Source of the DNA: a virus
DNA: 64,000 nucleotides
IMG/VR virus record: IMGVR_UViG_3300033141_004289
Span: 40,851 to 104,850 of that record
Strand: one strand, 5' to 3'
Part shown: piece by piece, positions 32,995-41,893 of the stretch
How the letters are laid out: every line of letters starts with the position of its first letter
Numbering within the stretch: the stretch's first letter is position 1
Notes under the pieces: generated by a model
Told to the model about the DNA's origin: nothing
The model's input: the letters and a program-made list of their open reading frames with translations, nothing else
The model's database searches: none
Program-made: the position numbers and the translations under genes

Positions 32995-33963
32995 ATGATA
33001 CCTCGCATCGACAAAATTGAAAGTAATGCTGAAAGAAATTTCATTATAAATGGAAATTTTAATATTCGTCAAAGAGGTGATGTAAGCGCAATTGCTCATG
33101 GTAGTTGGTTAGCAGACCGGTATATATACTACGGAGCAACAGGGATGGATGCTAGTTATAGCACCGATGTTCCAGCTGGCCAAAATTGTTTTGAATCATT
33201 AGGAATGACCGTAGCTACCCCAACACCTGTTTTAGGGCCGGGAGCATATTCAATAATACGACAAGGCCAAGAGGGTAATCTAATAAAACCTTTATATGGT
33301 AGAAAATTTTCAATTGGTTTTTGGGTTAAAACAAATGTTGCTGGAATTTATGGAATTAATTTAAGAGGTGCTAGTAGATCAGTTGTTTATGAATATGAGG
33401 TATTAGCTTCTGAATTAGATACTTGGGTTGAAAAATCTGTATTAGTAGATATGACTACAGAGGATTCAAGTCTTTATGCTCACGATGAAAATTTAGGTTT
33501 TTATATAAATTTTATTTTTGCATCTGGTGGTGCAGATGATCTTGGAGCAGTTGGGGTATGGGAAAGTAGTGCATTATTAAGTACACCGAATCAAGTTAAT
33601 TTAGTAGAAACTGCTGGAAATTATATTAGAATTACAGGTATTAGATGTAATGATGGAACCAAACTTAATTCATTTGTAACTTCGGGTAGAAGTTATGCAG
33701 ACGAATTTAGATTATGCCAGAGATATTATATTGCTAGACCTGACACACTTTATATAGCTATGAATAAGTTCAACCAAGAGGTTTACTTAAACTATATGTT
33801 TCCTGTCACAATGAGGGCCACACCTGTTAGATCACAAACTTCAACAAATTGCGCTACAAATAGTTTCTCAGCATCTAAATATGGTGTAAAGGGATATGGG
33901 TTATACACAGGGTCTAGCGGCACACCTAGTATTGTTGGACTGACTTTCGACGCAGAATTATAA
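32995..33963 (+). CDS. Receptor-binding-type protein, paralogue 1
   Basis: 322 residues. The core FIINGNFNIRQRGDVSAIAH then WLADRYIYYG is the opening of a carbohydrate-binding jelly-roll found at the ends of phage fibres, typically written N-x-x-[F]-x-I-[W/R]-Q-R-G. A second strand set FSIGFWVKTNVAGIYGINLR follows. The next gene has the same plan, so these are tandem paralogues. The C-terminal 90 residues (CQRYYIARPDTLYIAMNKFN) share the helix-strand opening [L]-C-[Q/R]-R-Y with the paralogue and then vary. Confidence 0.7.
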   Translation: MIPRIDKIESNAERNFIINGNFNIRQRGDVSAIAHGSWLADRYIYYGATGMDASYSTDVPAGQNCFESLGMTVATPTPVLGPGAYSIIRQGQEGNLIKPLYGRKFSIGFWVKTNVAGIYGINLRGASRSVVYEYEVLASELDTWVEKSVLVDMTTEDSSLYAHDENLGFYINFIFASGGADDLGAVGVWESSALLSTPNQVNLVETAGNYIRITGIRCNDGTKLNSFVTSGRSYADEFRLCQRYYIARPDTLYIAMNKFNQEVYLNYMFPVTMRATPVRSQTSTNCATNSFSASKYGVKGYGLYTGSSGTPSIVGLTFDAEL

Positions 33964-33978
33964 AATATAGGAATTATT

Positions 33979-35034
33979 ATGAGTCAAATTAATTTAAGCA
34001 ATAAACTCGGGGCCAATCTTCTCATTAATCCTAATTTTGAGATATGGCAAAGAGGTACTTATTTTACAGGTGCTGGTGGAGAATATGGTGCTGATAGATG
34101 GTTTCATTGGAAAATCAATAGTGCTTATATTGATTATCAACGATCAACTGATGTTCCTACAGAAGAGGAAGCTGGTTATAAAAACATCAATAGCTTAGCA
34201 ATTAGTACAATAACACCTGATACTTCTGTTGCTGTAGATGATTTTCAAATGGTTTTTCAAAAAATAGAAGGATACAATTTTAGAAGAATAAATAATAAAA
34301 ATTTCGTATTTTCTTTTTGGGTAAAATCACCAAAAATTGGAATCCATTGTGTCCTGTTTTCTGATGCAACAGGTTACGGATATACTTCTGAGTATAATGT
34401 GGATTCAGCAAATACATGGCAAAAAGTTGTTATAAAAGTAAAGCATGAAACAGGTAGTGGAACATGGGATTATGAAAACGGTCATGGTATGCGAGTATCT
34501 TTTATTCTAAAGGCCGGAACTGATCATCATACTACTCCTAATGTTTGGGCAGCAGGGAGTAAATTTGCAACAGCTAATCAAGTTAATGTTGTTGATGTAG
34601 TAGGTGAATTTAAAATTGCTCAAGTTCAATTACATGAAGGAATTGAAGAAATTTCATTTGAAAAAAATGTTAGAGATTTTCAATCTGAACTACAATTATG
34701 TAGAAGATATTTTGAAAAAAGTTATGAAATGGACAAATACAGGGGTGATAACTATGCCCATGGAGCATATTATTGGGCCGGAGTTGGTGGCCCTTCATAT
34801 AACACTATGAAGGTTCTGATAGGTGTCTTAAAAAGAGATGTACCAGTAATAACTTTAATCAATACTGCTACGAGTGCATTAAATACTTGGCATGGTTATA
34901 GTGGAACAACGGCAGGCGAATACACTGTTTCAGCAAGTAGCATAACCAGAGCAGATTTTAGGGTACAATTTAATGCCGTTCCATCAGCCGGATATGGCAA
35001 TTCAGGCCATTGGTATGCAGACTCAGAATTATGA
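33979..35034 (+). CDS. Receptor-binding-type protein, paralogue 2
   Basis: 351 residues. Same plan as the previous gene: LLINPNFEIWQRGTYFTGAG then YGADRWFHWK, FVFSFWVKSPKIGIHCVLFS, QVNVVDVVGEFKIAQVQLHEG and LQLCRRYFEKSYEM. Sequence identity by eye is low outside these motifs, so they are old duplicates or separately acquired alternatives. A jelly-roll glycan-binding fold is likely. Confidence 0.7.
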   Translation: MSQINLSNKLGANLLINPNFEIWQRGTYFTGAGGEYGADRWFHWKINSAYIDYQRSTDVPTEEEAGYKNINSLAISTITPDTSVAVDDFQMVFQKIEGYNFRRINNKNFVFSFWVKSPKIGIHCVLFSDATGYGYTSEYNVDSANTWQKVVIKVKHETGSGTWDYENGHGMRVSFILKAGTDHHTTPNVWAAGSKFATANQVNVVDVVGEFKIAQVQLHEGIEEISFEKNVRDFQSELQLCRRYFEKSYEMDKYRGDNYAHGAYYWAGVGGPSYNTMKVLIGVLKRDVPVITLINTATSALNTWHGYSGTTAGEYTVSASSITRADFRVQFNAVPSAGYGNSGHWYADSEL

Positions 35035-35082
35035 GAATTGATTAACTAATTAAAGAATGTAACAATAGAATTTGGAGAATAT

Positions 35083-35760
35083 ATGAAAAAAGCACTAATA
35101 GTAATTGAAGCATTTACAGGCTACGAAATTGGTCAATTGGTTAATATTGGCGAAGCAAATGAAATAGACCATTTGTCTGGTTATTTATATAGTCGAATGG
35201 TTAAAGTCCCATTGGCAGAGGAATTAGAAAATATCCCATTCGAACAATTAAAAACAAATTTAGTAGAGGCTTCTCCATTACAGTATTCTAATGGGGTAGA
35301 TACGGTTTTTGATTATCTTGATATTCCCCAAATTGCTGATGAAAATAGTAATATGATTAGTGACCCATCTTATGTTTTAACTGAAGCAGTTGAAGAACAT
35401 TGGGAAGTTATTTTAGACCAAGTTGCATATTTAACACAGGTCATCACTGAATTATATAGTGTAATGACGAAAGAAGTAATTGAAGAAATGGCAATAGTTT
35501 TTGGTACAACTAGTGTTGATAGTGCATTGAGTTACGAAGCCACTTGGAAAGAAATGATTCTTACTCCATCAGATTATTCTATTGCTGGATTAAGTGCTAG
35601 ATTTGATATTGCTGGATTAACTACCAGTGATGCATTAGATACTGATCAAAAAATAACAGATTATGCAACAGCAAAGATAGTTGAAGTAAAAGCATATGCG
35701 GTTTGGCGTATGCAAAGAATTGAGCAGTTCCGAACTGACAGGGCCGCATTAGGAGCATAG
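35083..35760 (+). CDS. Appendage-region protein, possible fibre assembly factor
   Basis: 225 residues after GGAG, starting MKKALIVIEAFTGYEIGQLV. An acidic, mostly helical protein (TEAVEEHWEVILDQVAYLTQ, TKEVIEEMAIVFGTTSVDS) ending in a helical YAVWRMQRIEQFRTDRAALG, which has the look of the Trp/Arg helix ends of fibre-assembly chaperones. No firm family. It marks the end of the fibre genes and the start of a second appendage group. Confidence 0.45.
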   Translation: MKKALIVIEAFTGYEIGQLVNIGEANEIDHLSGYLYSRMVKVPLAEELENIPFEQLKTNLVEASPLQYSNGVDTVFDYLDIPQIADENSNMISDPSYVLTEAVEEHWEVILDQVAYLTQVITELYSVMTKEVIEEMAIVFGTTSVDSALSYEATWKEMILTPSDYSIAGLSARFDIAGLTTSDALDTDQKITDYATAKIVEVKAYAVWRMQRIEQFRTDRAALGA

Positions 35761-35772
35761 TGGAGTTAAGAG

Positions 35773-36051
35773 ATGTCAGGTGTTTCTACTCAGATAATTC
35801 GTTTTGCTACCAATCAATTACCTGTTGGTATCAAAAATGGTGCAAATTTAGTGTTTGAAGCACCTACTGAATTTGACCCTGCTACACTACAGGTTTTTTT
35901 AAGTGGTTTGAGTTTAATTATAGGAAATGATTTTATAATTGCATCAGACCACAAAACGATTACAATAGTATTAGAGCCAAATGATCCCACACGGCTAAAC
36001 GTGGCTCCATTACAAAACGAACCTTTTAGACTAAGTTATGTTACGGTTTAA
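35773..36051 (+). CDS. Small virion beta-domain protein
   Basis: 92 residues. Reads as one beta domain: FATNQLPVGIKNGANLVFEA, LQVFLSGLSLIIGNDFIIAS, KTITIVLEPNDPTRLNVAP, FRLSYVTV. The arrangement [L]-x-V-[F]-L-x-G-x-x-L-x-x-G-x-D-[F] is common in repeat domains of phage appendage proteins, here as a free-standing gene. Role unknown. Confidence 0.55.
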   Translation: MSGVSTQIIRFATNQLPVGIKNGANLVFEAPTEFDPATLQVFLSGLSLIIGNDFIIASDHKTITIVLEPNDPTRLNVAPLQNEPFRLSYVTV

Positions 36052-36070
36052 ATAAATTACGGAGGAAGTT

Positions 36071-37363
36071 ATGGGCCAAATGAATTTGAAGAGAAGTCAA
36101 TTTATTCCAAGATCAACGATTACTACTTTAATTAATAGTAATGTTCAGACATTGGATTTTATCGGTTATATTGAACTGCTTGATACAGTAGATATTATCG
36201 ACGTAGATGCTAATGGTAATATTGTAAGTGTATTACTTGAAAATGCATCTGTTATTTCGGTGAATCCGGGTACTAAAAAAGTAACTCTCGATTCAGCAGT
36301 TGATACTAGTGCAGCAACTGGTACACCAATGCTTAGAGTACAAAATATCGATGATGGCCAAGAAGCTATTGATAGATTGTATAGAAGGAAGTTTACTGGT
36401 TCAGTTGGATTTGACCTTAGACAAACAATTTTGGATGCTGAAACAGATGTTCCATCAGTTGGTAAAACAACTTATGATGTAGCTGATGCCTCTTTCTTTA
36501 GAGCAGGGGATGAGCTAAAAATTGTTGATGATCTTGGTGTTGTGTCTGGTAGTGCAATTGTTGATGCAGTAAATATTAATGCTGATGATACTAATAATAA
36601 AGCAACTATTGTTATTACATCTTCTGTAGCAGTTACTTTAGTAAATAATCCTTATCTTCAAAACCTTTCAATTGATGTTGAAAATGCAATTAAAAGAAAC
36701 CAAGAAAGAATTGACCAAATTGACAGACCTATCAAAAATGTTGATATGGGAATTGGTGATGGAAGTCATTTAGCATTTACTACATCTAACTTATTTCTCC
36801 AAAACTCCACAGATATTTTTCTTGATGGAATTAAAAAGAAATTAGGTACTAAAGGAACTCTTGCAACATTGCTTCAAGGTTCTGGTGATAGTGCTGTTAC
36901 TTTTACTTCAATGCTTCTAGGCCTTGAAGGAAATAAAACAACTATTGAAGTAGCTGCTGGTGCTGGTGTAAACGTATCTGTTTCTGGTAACAGTAAATCT
37001 GGTTACGTTATTTCAGTAACTGATAATACAGGTGCTGCTACATCTAAAGAAATTGCTGATGCAATTAATGCCGATGCTGATGCTAAAAGAATTGTTTTCT
37101 GTCAGTATGGTGGAACAGGAACTGGTGTTGTAGCTACTTTCGGCCCATCAGATATGGGTTCAACTGTTGCTGGACTTGATGATGGAACAGGCGATTATGC
37201 AGAATTAGAACAAGTGTTTGAAAACTCTATTGCTGCAACTGGATTCAAATGGATTACCTTTCATATTAGAAAAAATGAAAGAAACAGAATGAACTCAGCA
37301 CCTGACCAAGATGAAGAAGTAATTGGTGAATATGCTAAAGCTCATGTGAACCAAGATAGATAA
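36071..37363 (+). CDS. Probable abundant appendage protein with recurrent TYTA-type domain
   Basis: 430 residues behind a perfect GGAGGAAGTT site. Codon use (CTT Leu, AAC Asn, GGA Gly) shifts toward that of the capsid gene, suggesting high expression. A helical segment (DVENAIKRNQERIDQIDRPI, residues about 205-225) could be a coiled-coil stalk. Residues about 277-370 (TFTSMLLGLEGNKTTIEVAA ... STVAGLDDGTGDY) are the domain shared with the 20450 and 40870 products. The N-terminal part is beta-rich. A whisker, decoration or fibre component is plausible; no named family. Confidence 0.55.
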   Translation: MGQMNLKRSQFIPRSTITTLINSNVQTLDFIGYIELLDTVDIIDVDANGNIVSVLLENASVISVNPGTKKVTLDSAVDTSAATGTPMLRVQNIDDGQEAIDRLYRRKFTGSVGFDLRQTILDAETDVPSVGKTTYDVADASFFRAGDELKIVDDLGVVSGSAIVDAVNINADDTNNKATIVITSSVAVTLVNNPYLQNLSIDVENAIKRNQERIDQIDRPIKNVDMGIGDGSHLAFTTSNLFLQNSTDIFLDGIKKKLGTKGTLATLLQGSGDSAVTFTSMLLGLEGNKTTIEVAAGAGVNVSVSGNSKSGYVISVTDNTGAATSKEIADAINADADAKRIVFCQYGGTGTGVVATFGPSDMGSTVAGLDDGTGDYAELEQVFENSIAATGFKWITFHIRKNERNRMNSAPDQDEEVIGEYAKAHVNQDR

Positions 37364-37375
37364 TCGAGGTAATTT

Positions 37376-37735
37376 TTGGGCCAGAATAATTCCCGAAGGA
37401 TAAGTCATACATTAGAGAATTTGCCTAACACTTATAGAGATGACCAAGTTAGGCAGATTCTTGATGATTTAGATGAGGAAAATTCTGGTCTGGGATATAG
37501 TGAGGTTATTAGAGTAGGTGCATTTGTTTCTAAAATTACTGTTTGGGATTCAAATGCAATGAACTTCAAAAAAACAGAAGCTATTTTCAATAGAACAGGC
37601 CCATTTATAAACTCTATTGTAAAAAATGTTTATTCTGTTGATGGTAGTTCAATTATTTCCACAGTTACTGCCAGTGTAACAAGAACAGGGAATAATTCAG
37701 TCGCATTCGTAGATGTTGTTAACGTAAGGTCATAA
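37376..37735 (+). CDS. Small appendage-region protein (TTG start)
   Basis: 119 residues from TTG at 37376 with GAGGT five bases upstream; no ATG lies near. A polar N-terminal region (HTLENLPNTYRDDQVRQILD) is followed by beta strands (SEVIRVGAFVSKITVWDSNA, SIISTVTASVTRTGNNSVAF). The gene is close-packed between appendage genes and probably encodes a minor virion component. Confidence 0.55.
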   Translation: MGQNNSRRISHTLENLPNTYRDDQVRQILDDLDEENSGLGYSEVIRVGAFVSKITVWDSNAMNFKKTEAIFNRTGPFINSIVKNVYSVDGSSIISTVTASVTRTGNNSVAFVDVVNVRS

Positions 37736-37736
37736 A

Positions 37737-38087
37737 ATGGATAATCTTCTAAACTCGTTGTTGGTCGCTATTGGTGGCATCACCGTTCTTGCTTCAATTT
37801 GTTATACAATATACAATGTTTTTAGACCGTTTAAGTTAAAAAAGTTAGAAAATGCAGTTGAAGGGTTTGGTATTATTTATAAACAGCAAATTTTGTTAGA
37901 TAATAATGCACCTTTAATTTTTACAACATTAGCTGATGCCAAAGATCATGTTATTAAAAGAAAACTTGGAAAACCAAACTCTTTTAATAAAGGTGCTGAT
38001 GTAAGTGATGTAAAATATGTTTATCAAAGATGGGATGTTGAAAAAACTGAGTTAACAATACATCCATTAATTTTTAAGGAATCATAA
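37737..38087 (+). CDS. Small protein with N-terminal membrane segment
   Basis: 116 residues; the start is one base after the previous stop. Residues 5-26 (LNSLLVAIGGITVLASICYT) form a transmembrane helix or uncleaved signal, followed by a soluble part (YVYQRWDVEKTELTIHPLIF). Its stop overlaps the next ATG. A membrane protein in the middle of the appendage genes is unusual; it may act during lysis or entry, but nothing in the sequence shows this. Confidence 0.55.
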   Translation: MDNLLNSLLVAIGGITVLASICYTIYNVFRPFKLKKLENAVEGFGIIYKQQILLDNNAPLIFTTLADAKDHVIKRKLGKPNSFNKGADVSDVKYVYQRWDVEKTELTIHPLIFKES

Positions 38088-39304
38088 TGGGATTACCGTT
38101 TATCATTACAGAAGGTACAAGCCTTATCGTTGATACAAACGGTAATATTGCCGGAATTGTTCCAGCATTGGCCGGATATAATAGATTTGCAGTTGATGGC
38201 ACAATTAGAAGTGGAAGAGATTTTGGTGGTGGTTTTTTAAATGCAGACGTTGTTTTAAAAAATGAAAGACATGCTTTAGTTACAGATGCCTTTGTAACTG
38301 TTGAACAAGTTTTTGGTTTTGATGATTTTGCAGATAGTTGGTTTTTCATTGATGATGCTGGTGCTATTGGTGACACTATTACAATTCATATTGATGGTTT
38401 TATAGATACTACAGGTGGTGGAGAAAGAACCGTTCCTACAATAGACCACACTGTAACTGTAACAGCATTAGAAGCTGGTAATGAGGTTGAGTTAAGAGAT
38501 TTAATTATTGCTGAATTAAATGCTTTACTAGATTTCAGCGAATTTTGGAAGGCCTCAAGTATTAAAGATAATGCTGCCGTTCATGTTGGGTCAAAGAAAA
38601 TTGGTGAATACGGTGATAGATTAGGATTTAACGCTTTTAATATTACAACTACTGGTTCTATTATTTGGCATTTTCAAGATAGTGACAATAATATAATGAA
38701 GAGGCGTGGTAAACAAAACTCTGGTGCTCGTGACCCTCGTGATAAAAGACTAGTTACTATTGGTATTTCTGGTGAAGTTCAGGCCGTTCCCGGTGCTGCT
38801 GGTGATATTTTTATTCAGAACGTAACAGATGATGGACTGCCAACAGGTAGTGCTGATTTAAGAGTTAATGGAAGTAATACTCCACAATTATTTTATATTG
38901 ACCCAAATGATGAAAAAGATTTATTTATAACTGAATTAAGATTTTACGGTGGTGGAAATGGTATTCAATACGACAATTTTATCTCTCAAAATGGAAAACT
39001 AGATGAGGGGATAAAAGTTGAAATTAGATCAGATGAAGAAATTTTAACCTTTCCGTTAATTAAATCAACAGAAGATTTTAAAAATAAATGGGCATTTGGT
39101 TCAGGTGCTAACTTTAAAATGGAAACGCCTGCTGGTACTGACCAGTTTTTAGCTGTTTTGAATTTTGATAACCCTTTTCCTTTAAGGAAACTCGGTACAT
39201 TTCAAACAGGCGATGATTTTATTCATGTAACTATTCAGGACGGTTTGCAATCTGGTTTAACCGAACTAGAGTGTTTAGCAGTTGGTTTTTTGAGGGAAGT
39301 ATAA
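38087..39304 (+). CDS. Appendage-region structural protein
   Basis: 405 residues, ATG overlapping the previous TAA. Beta-rich: GLPFIITEGTSLIVDTNGNI, GAIGDTITIHIDGFIDTTGG, KRLVTIGISGEVQAVPGAAG, then ELRFYGGGNGIQYDNF and a final DDFIHVTIQDGLQSGLTELE. GDTITIHIDGF is again the G-[D/N]-x-I-x-[I/V] core seen in phage shaft domains. Likely a virion protein; family not identified. Confidence 0.5.
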   Translation: MGLPFIITEGTSLIVDTNGNIAGIVPALAGYNRFAVDGTIRSGRDFGGGFLNADVVLKNERHALVTDAFVTVEQVFGFDDFADSWFFIDDAGAIGDTITIHIDGFIDTTGGGERTVPTIDHTVTVTALEAGNEVELRDLIIAELNALLDFSEFWKASSIKDNAAVHVGSKKIGEYGDRLGFNAFNITTTGSIIWHFQDSDNNIMKRRGKQNSGARDPRDKRLVTIGISGEVQAVPGAAGDIFIQNVTDDGLPTGSADLRVNGSNTPQLFYIDPNDEKDLFITELRFYGGGNGIQYDNFISQNGKLDEGIKVEIRSDEEILTFPLIKSTEDFKNKWAFGSGANFKMETPAGTDQFLAVLNFDNPFPLRKLGTFQTGDDFIHVTIQDGLQSGLTELECLAVGFLREV

Positions 39305-40323
39305 TGAGAGTTCCTTGGAGTACATTTAAAGAAATCGCTACTAGTAAAAAAATCAATATTCAATATATTGATTTAAGTGGTGCTTATTGGTTAAAAGCAT
39401 TTGATGGGCCATTTGAAATAGAAGCAATAATTAATCAAGATGATACAGAAAATGTTGATTTAATTGATTTTGAAGCAAATTATAAAGCAAAAAGTAATTT
39501 ACCAATTGAATTAAGAACAGGTATTGCAAAAATACCTAAAGTTTCTATATATAAGGCCGAAGGTAGTAGTGCTACTAAAGTAACCCATGATTTTACAAAT
39601 AAGACTACTTGGTTCACTAATTCAATATTAGTAGAAAATGAAACATTAGTTTTAGAATCAGGAAAGATATATACAGCAACTAATGACCATTGGATTGATT
39701 TAAATCATGGTAACTATTATGCAGAGGATAATTTAACAGTAAATGATATTCCATTATTTTATGGTGGTGTAAGAATCTATCAAAATTATGTTTACGATAA
39801 TGGAACTGAGTTAGTTGAAGATACTGATTATATAATTGACCACCATACTGGAAAAGTTACCTTTGATGCTGATTATACAATTGTTGGAACAATAACTGCC
39901 ACCTATCATTACGCCACAGATGCTACTTGGGTTATTAAACCTGATGCTGGAAAAATATTACATATTGAACATTCTGAGTTACAATTTTCTAAAGATTTTG
40001 TAATGTCTACACCCATGAAATTTGAAATATGGGTTTATCATCCAGATCAAGTTTCTTATCCTAGTATGAAAATAAAGTATAAGGAAACTATTTACAAAAA
40101 TATTAAAGATATTATTAATGCAGCAAATTTAGGACAAGGTTTTATTCCGGCCTGTAGTGGGTTAACAAATGATGTATTAGTTTTTCCTTTTTCATATGCA
40201 ACTTTAATTTCATTTCAATCAAGTGTTGGAGCAGAATTAAGAGTTACGATGGATATAGAAGATGAATTAGCTGGTGAATGGGCAACAGCTACTTTCTACT
40301 CTCTTTCAGAGGATGAGGTATGA
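39304..40323 (+). CDS. Appendage-region structural protein
   Basis: 339 residues from ATG 39304, which overlaps the previous stop and has GAGGGAAG upstream; an in-frame ATG at 39271 inside the preceding gene is rejected. Beta-rich: IQYIDLSGAYWLKAFDGPFE, DYIIDHHTGKVTFDADYTIV, GTITATYHYATDATW, ASLISF-type end. The segment T-D-Y-I-I-D-x-x-T-G-x-V-T-F is a typical appendage repeat strand pair. Virion role inferred from context. Confidence 0.5.
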   Translation: MRVPWSTFKEIATSKKINIQYIDLSGAYWLKAFDGPFEIEAIINQDDTENVDLIDFEANYKAKSNLPIELRTGIAKIPKVSIYKAEGSSATKVTHDFTNKTTWFTNSILVENETLVLESGKIYTATNDHWIDLNHGNYYAEDNLTVNDIPLFYGGVRIYQNYVYDNGTELVEDTDYIIDHHTGKVTFDADYTIVGTITATYHYATDATWVIKPDAGKILHIEHSELQFSKDFVMSTPMKFEIWVYHPDQVSYPSMKIKYKETIYKNIKDIINAANLGQGFIPACSGLTNDVLVFPFSYATLISFQSSVGAELRVTMDIEDELAGEWATATFYSLSEDEV

Positions 40324-40859
40324 GCCAACCCTTTGACCCTATAACTTTAGACCTTGTATTATGGGATTATTCCCCTGATATGCATGTAAGGGCCATATTA
40401 GAAGCTGATGGGTTAACACAACCAATTTCACCAGTTGTTATCCCTCATAAATCAAGTGGTAGATATGTACTCTATGACCCACCAAATATTTATTTTCCAG
40501 ATAATGTAAGTCATTATGCAATAACTTATGAAGTATTTAAAGATTCAGGTTTTACTCAAAGAAGCTTAACTCATGCTCCATATATGGAACATTATACTAA
40601 AGATAATCCAATTCCGGGTGGTGACCCAGAAGTTATTGAGAAGCTAAATCAAGTAATAGATATAGTTACATCTCACGATGTGAATAGCCAGATTGTTGGT
40701 GTGTTACAAGAGGAATTTGAATTAGTTGGTGTTGTAATGCCTGAAGACGTAATTGGTGTTGCATTTGATGATATTACTCTAGTTGGTCTAGTATTAGATG
40801 AAGGTGACACTGGTGGTGATATTTTTGATAATGATGATTTAACAGGTACAATAAATTAA
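40320..40859 (+). CDS. Appendage-region protein with C-terminal short repeats
   Basis: 179 residues, ATG overlapping the previous TGA. An Ig-like beta domain (VRAILEADGLTQPISPVVIP, HYAITYEVFKDSGFTQRS) is followed by an acidic tail. The tail has three imperfect repeats of the form F-x-L-[V]-G-[V/L]-V-[M/L]-[P/D]-E-[D/G]: EFELVGVVMPEDVIGVAF, DDITLVGLVLDEGDTGG, then DDLTGTIN. Acidic repeated tails may bind another fibre component. Function unknown. Confidence 0.5.
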   Translation: MSQPFDPITLDLVLWDYSPDMHVRAILEADGLTQPISPVVIPHKSSGRYVLYDPPNIYFPDNVSHYAITYEVFKDSGFTQRSLTHAPYMEHYTKDNPIPGGDPEVIEKLNQVIDIVTSHDVNSQIVGVLQEEFELVGVVMPEDVIGVAFDDITLVGLVLDEGDTGGDIFDNDDLTGTIN

Positions 40860-40869
40860 GAGGTGAATT

Positions 40870-41457
40870 ATGAATACACAATCAACAATAGTAAGAGGTG
40901 AAGATAGGCCTTTAATTCTTAGAATGGTTTTTAAAGAATCCAGAGAGCCATTTGATTTGGTTAATTGGTCAAAGGTTACTATTCAATTTAGAAAAGCTGA
41001 TAGGTCAATACTTGAAAAAGATTCTGATCTAGTTGGTGGTGTATTTGCTACAATGCTTTATGAAGCAGTTAATTATACTGCGGCTACAGTTGGTAGTGGT
41101 GGAAATGGTATTTTATTGCCATTTGATGGAATTAAAAACATAGCAACCGTTGTTAGTGAGTGGAATACGGCCAATCCAACAAATCAAGTTGTTCATGATG
41201 CCTCTGATGATTTAGTTGTTCCATCAACTGCAAATGTGCAATTAATTGGTGGAGTTGACCCAACTAGAAATGTTGAAGTTATTAATGAAGCTGTAGGTAA
41301 AATTTCAGTTCATTTAACAGATGCAGATACTCAGTCATTAAAAACAGGTCCTAATCAGTCGTTTAAAGTAATAGTTGATAAAGGCGATCATCCAAACGGT
41401 GAGCGAAGAGTTGTTATTTTTGATAGTGCTTTAAATGTAATTAATGCAGATATTTAA
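40870..41457 (+). CDS. Appendage protein with BppU-like N-terminus and TYTA-type domain
   Basis: 195 residues after AGAGGTG. Residues 1-50 (IVRGEDRPLILRMVFKESRE, FDLVNWSKVTIQFRKADRSI) look like the Ig-like N-terminal domain of baseplate upper proteins that take an R-G-[D/E]-D opening. Residues about 65-135 (NYTAATVGSGGNGILLPF, then VQLIGGVD) are the recurrent domain also seen at 20450 and 36071. Last gene of the rightward virion cluster. Confidence 0.55.
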   Translation: MNTQSTIVRGEDRPLILRMVFKESREPFDLVNWSKVTIQFRKADRSILEKDSDLVGGVFATMLYEAVNYTAATVGSGGNGILLPFDGIKNIATVVSEWNTANPTNQVVHDASDDLVVPSTANVQLIGGVDPTRNVEVINEAVGKISVHLTDADTQSLKTGPNQSFKVIVDKGDHPNGERRVVIFDSALNVINADI

Positions 41458-41504
41458 TGTAAGATTGGAACATTTGCAATCAACCTAAAGATATCTTAAA
41501 CTTA

Positions 41505-41631
41505 TTGTAAGCATACAATTAGGAATTCAAGGAAGAGATTCTAATTCAGCATAAAATGGATAGGGTGTACCTATAAAAAGGGGCCTGATTATATGCTTAC
41601 AAGGATGTTATGGTGCTAGTTAGGCCCTTTT
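41505..41631 (+). other. Structured intergenic region, possible RNA element with alternative terminator
   Basis: Between the virion cluster and two leftward genes there is an 11-base perfect inverted repeat (TTGTAAGCATA 41505-41515, TATGCTTACAA 41592-41602). It encloses two hairpins: 41517-41526 with 41538-41546 (nine pairs, one bulge) and ATAGG 41560-41564 with CCTAT 41570-41574. GGGCCT at 41581-41586, inside the outer loop, can pair with AGGCCC at 41622-41627, outside it, which gives either a pseudoknot or a competing long-loop terminator followed by T6. The right arm overlaps the end of the leftward 41597 gene. Confidence 0.5.
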
Positions 41632-41634
41632 TTC
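41581..41634 (+). terminator. Terminator ending the virion cluster
   Basis: GGGCCT (41581-41586) and AGGCCC (41622-41627) flank a 35-base loop and are followed by TTTTTTCTTTTT. The mirror side carries AAAAAGG, so it could also act on leftward transcripts, although the leftward gene stops inside it. The long loop makes it less ideal than the other terminators. Confidence 0.5.
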
Positions 41635-41893
41635 TTTTTGCAAGTTTTGAAGCAACTAATCTACCACACGGTCTATCGGAAGGGAATCCCACATATGAAC
41701 AAGCGGTTGGTTTTATTTTTAGTAATTTTGCTAATTTTTTATAGTTTGTTTCAATTATATCGTACTTGTCGTCTGGAATCGGTGTTAGACCGTATTCAGA
41801 ACCACAGTAATACCTAAACTTATGTTCTAATATTTCCCAACCTAATTTAGTAAATATTTTATTTGCTTGTTTCTTTGTTAACTTTTTCTTCAT
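41597..41893 (-). CDS. Small leftward protein, unknown function
   Basis: 98 residues, basic, starting MKKKLTKKQANKIFTKLGWE. Contains KFRYYCGSEYGLTPIPDDKY and YVGFPSDRPCGRLVASKLAK. It overlaps the preceding leftward gene by 35 bases in another frame, suggesting coupled translation, and its 3' end runs through the virion-cluster terminator. No family recognised. Confidence 0.65.
   Translation of the reverse strand: MKKKLTKKQANKIFTKLGWEILEHKFRYYCGSEYGLTPIPDDKYDIIETNYKKLAKLLKIKPTACSYVGFPSDRPCGRLVASKLAKRKKGLTSTITSL

Noticed and set aside
41580-41630. tRNA gene suggested by GGGGCCT ... AGGCCC ends
   Set aside because: Only about 50 bases, no T-loop or anticodon arm, no CCA; better explained as a terminator or RNA element.
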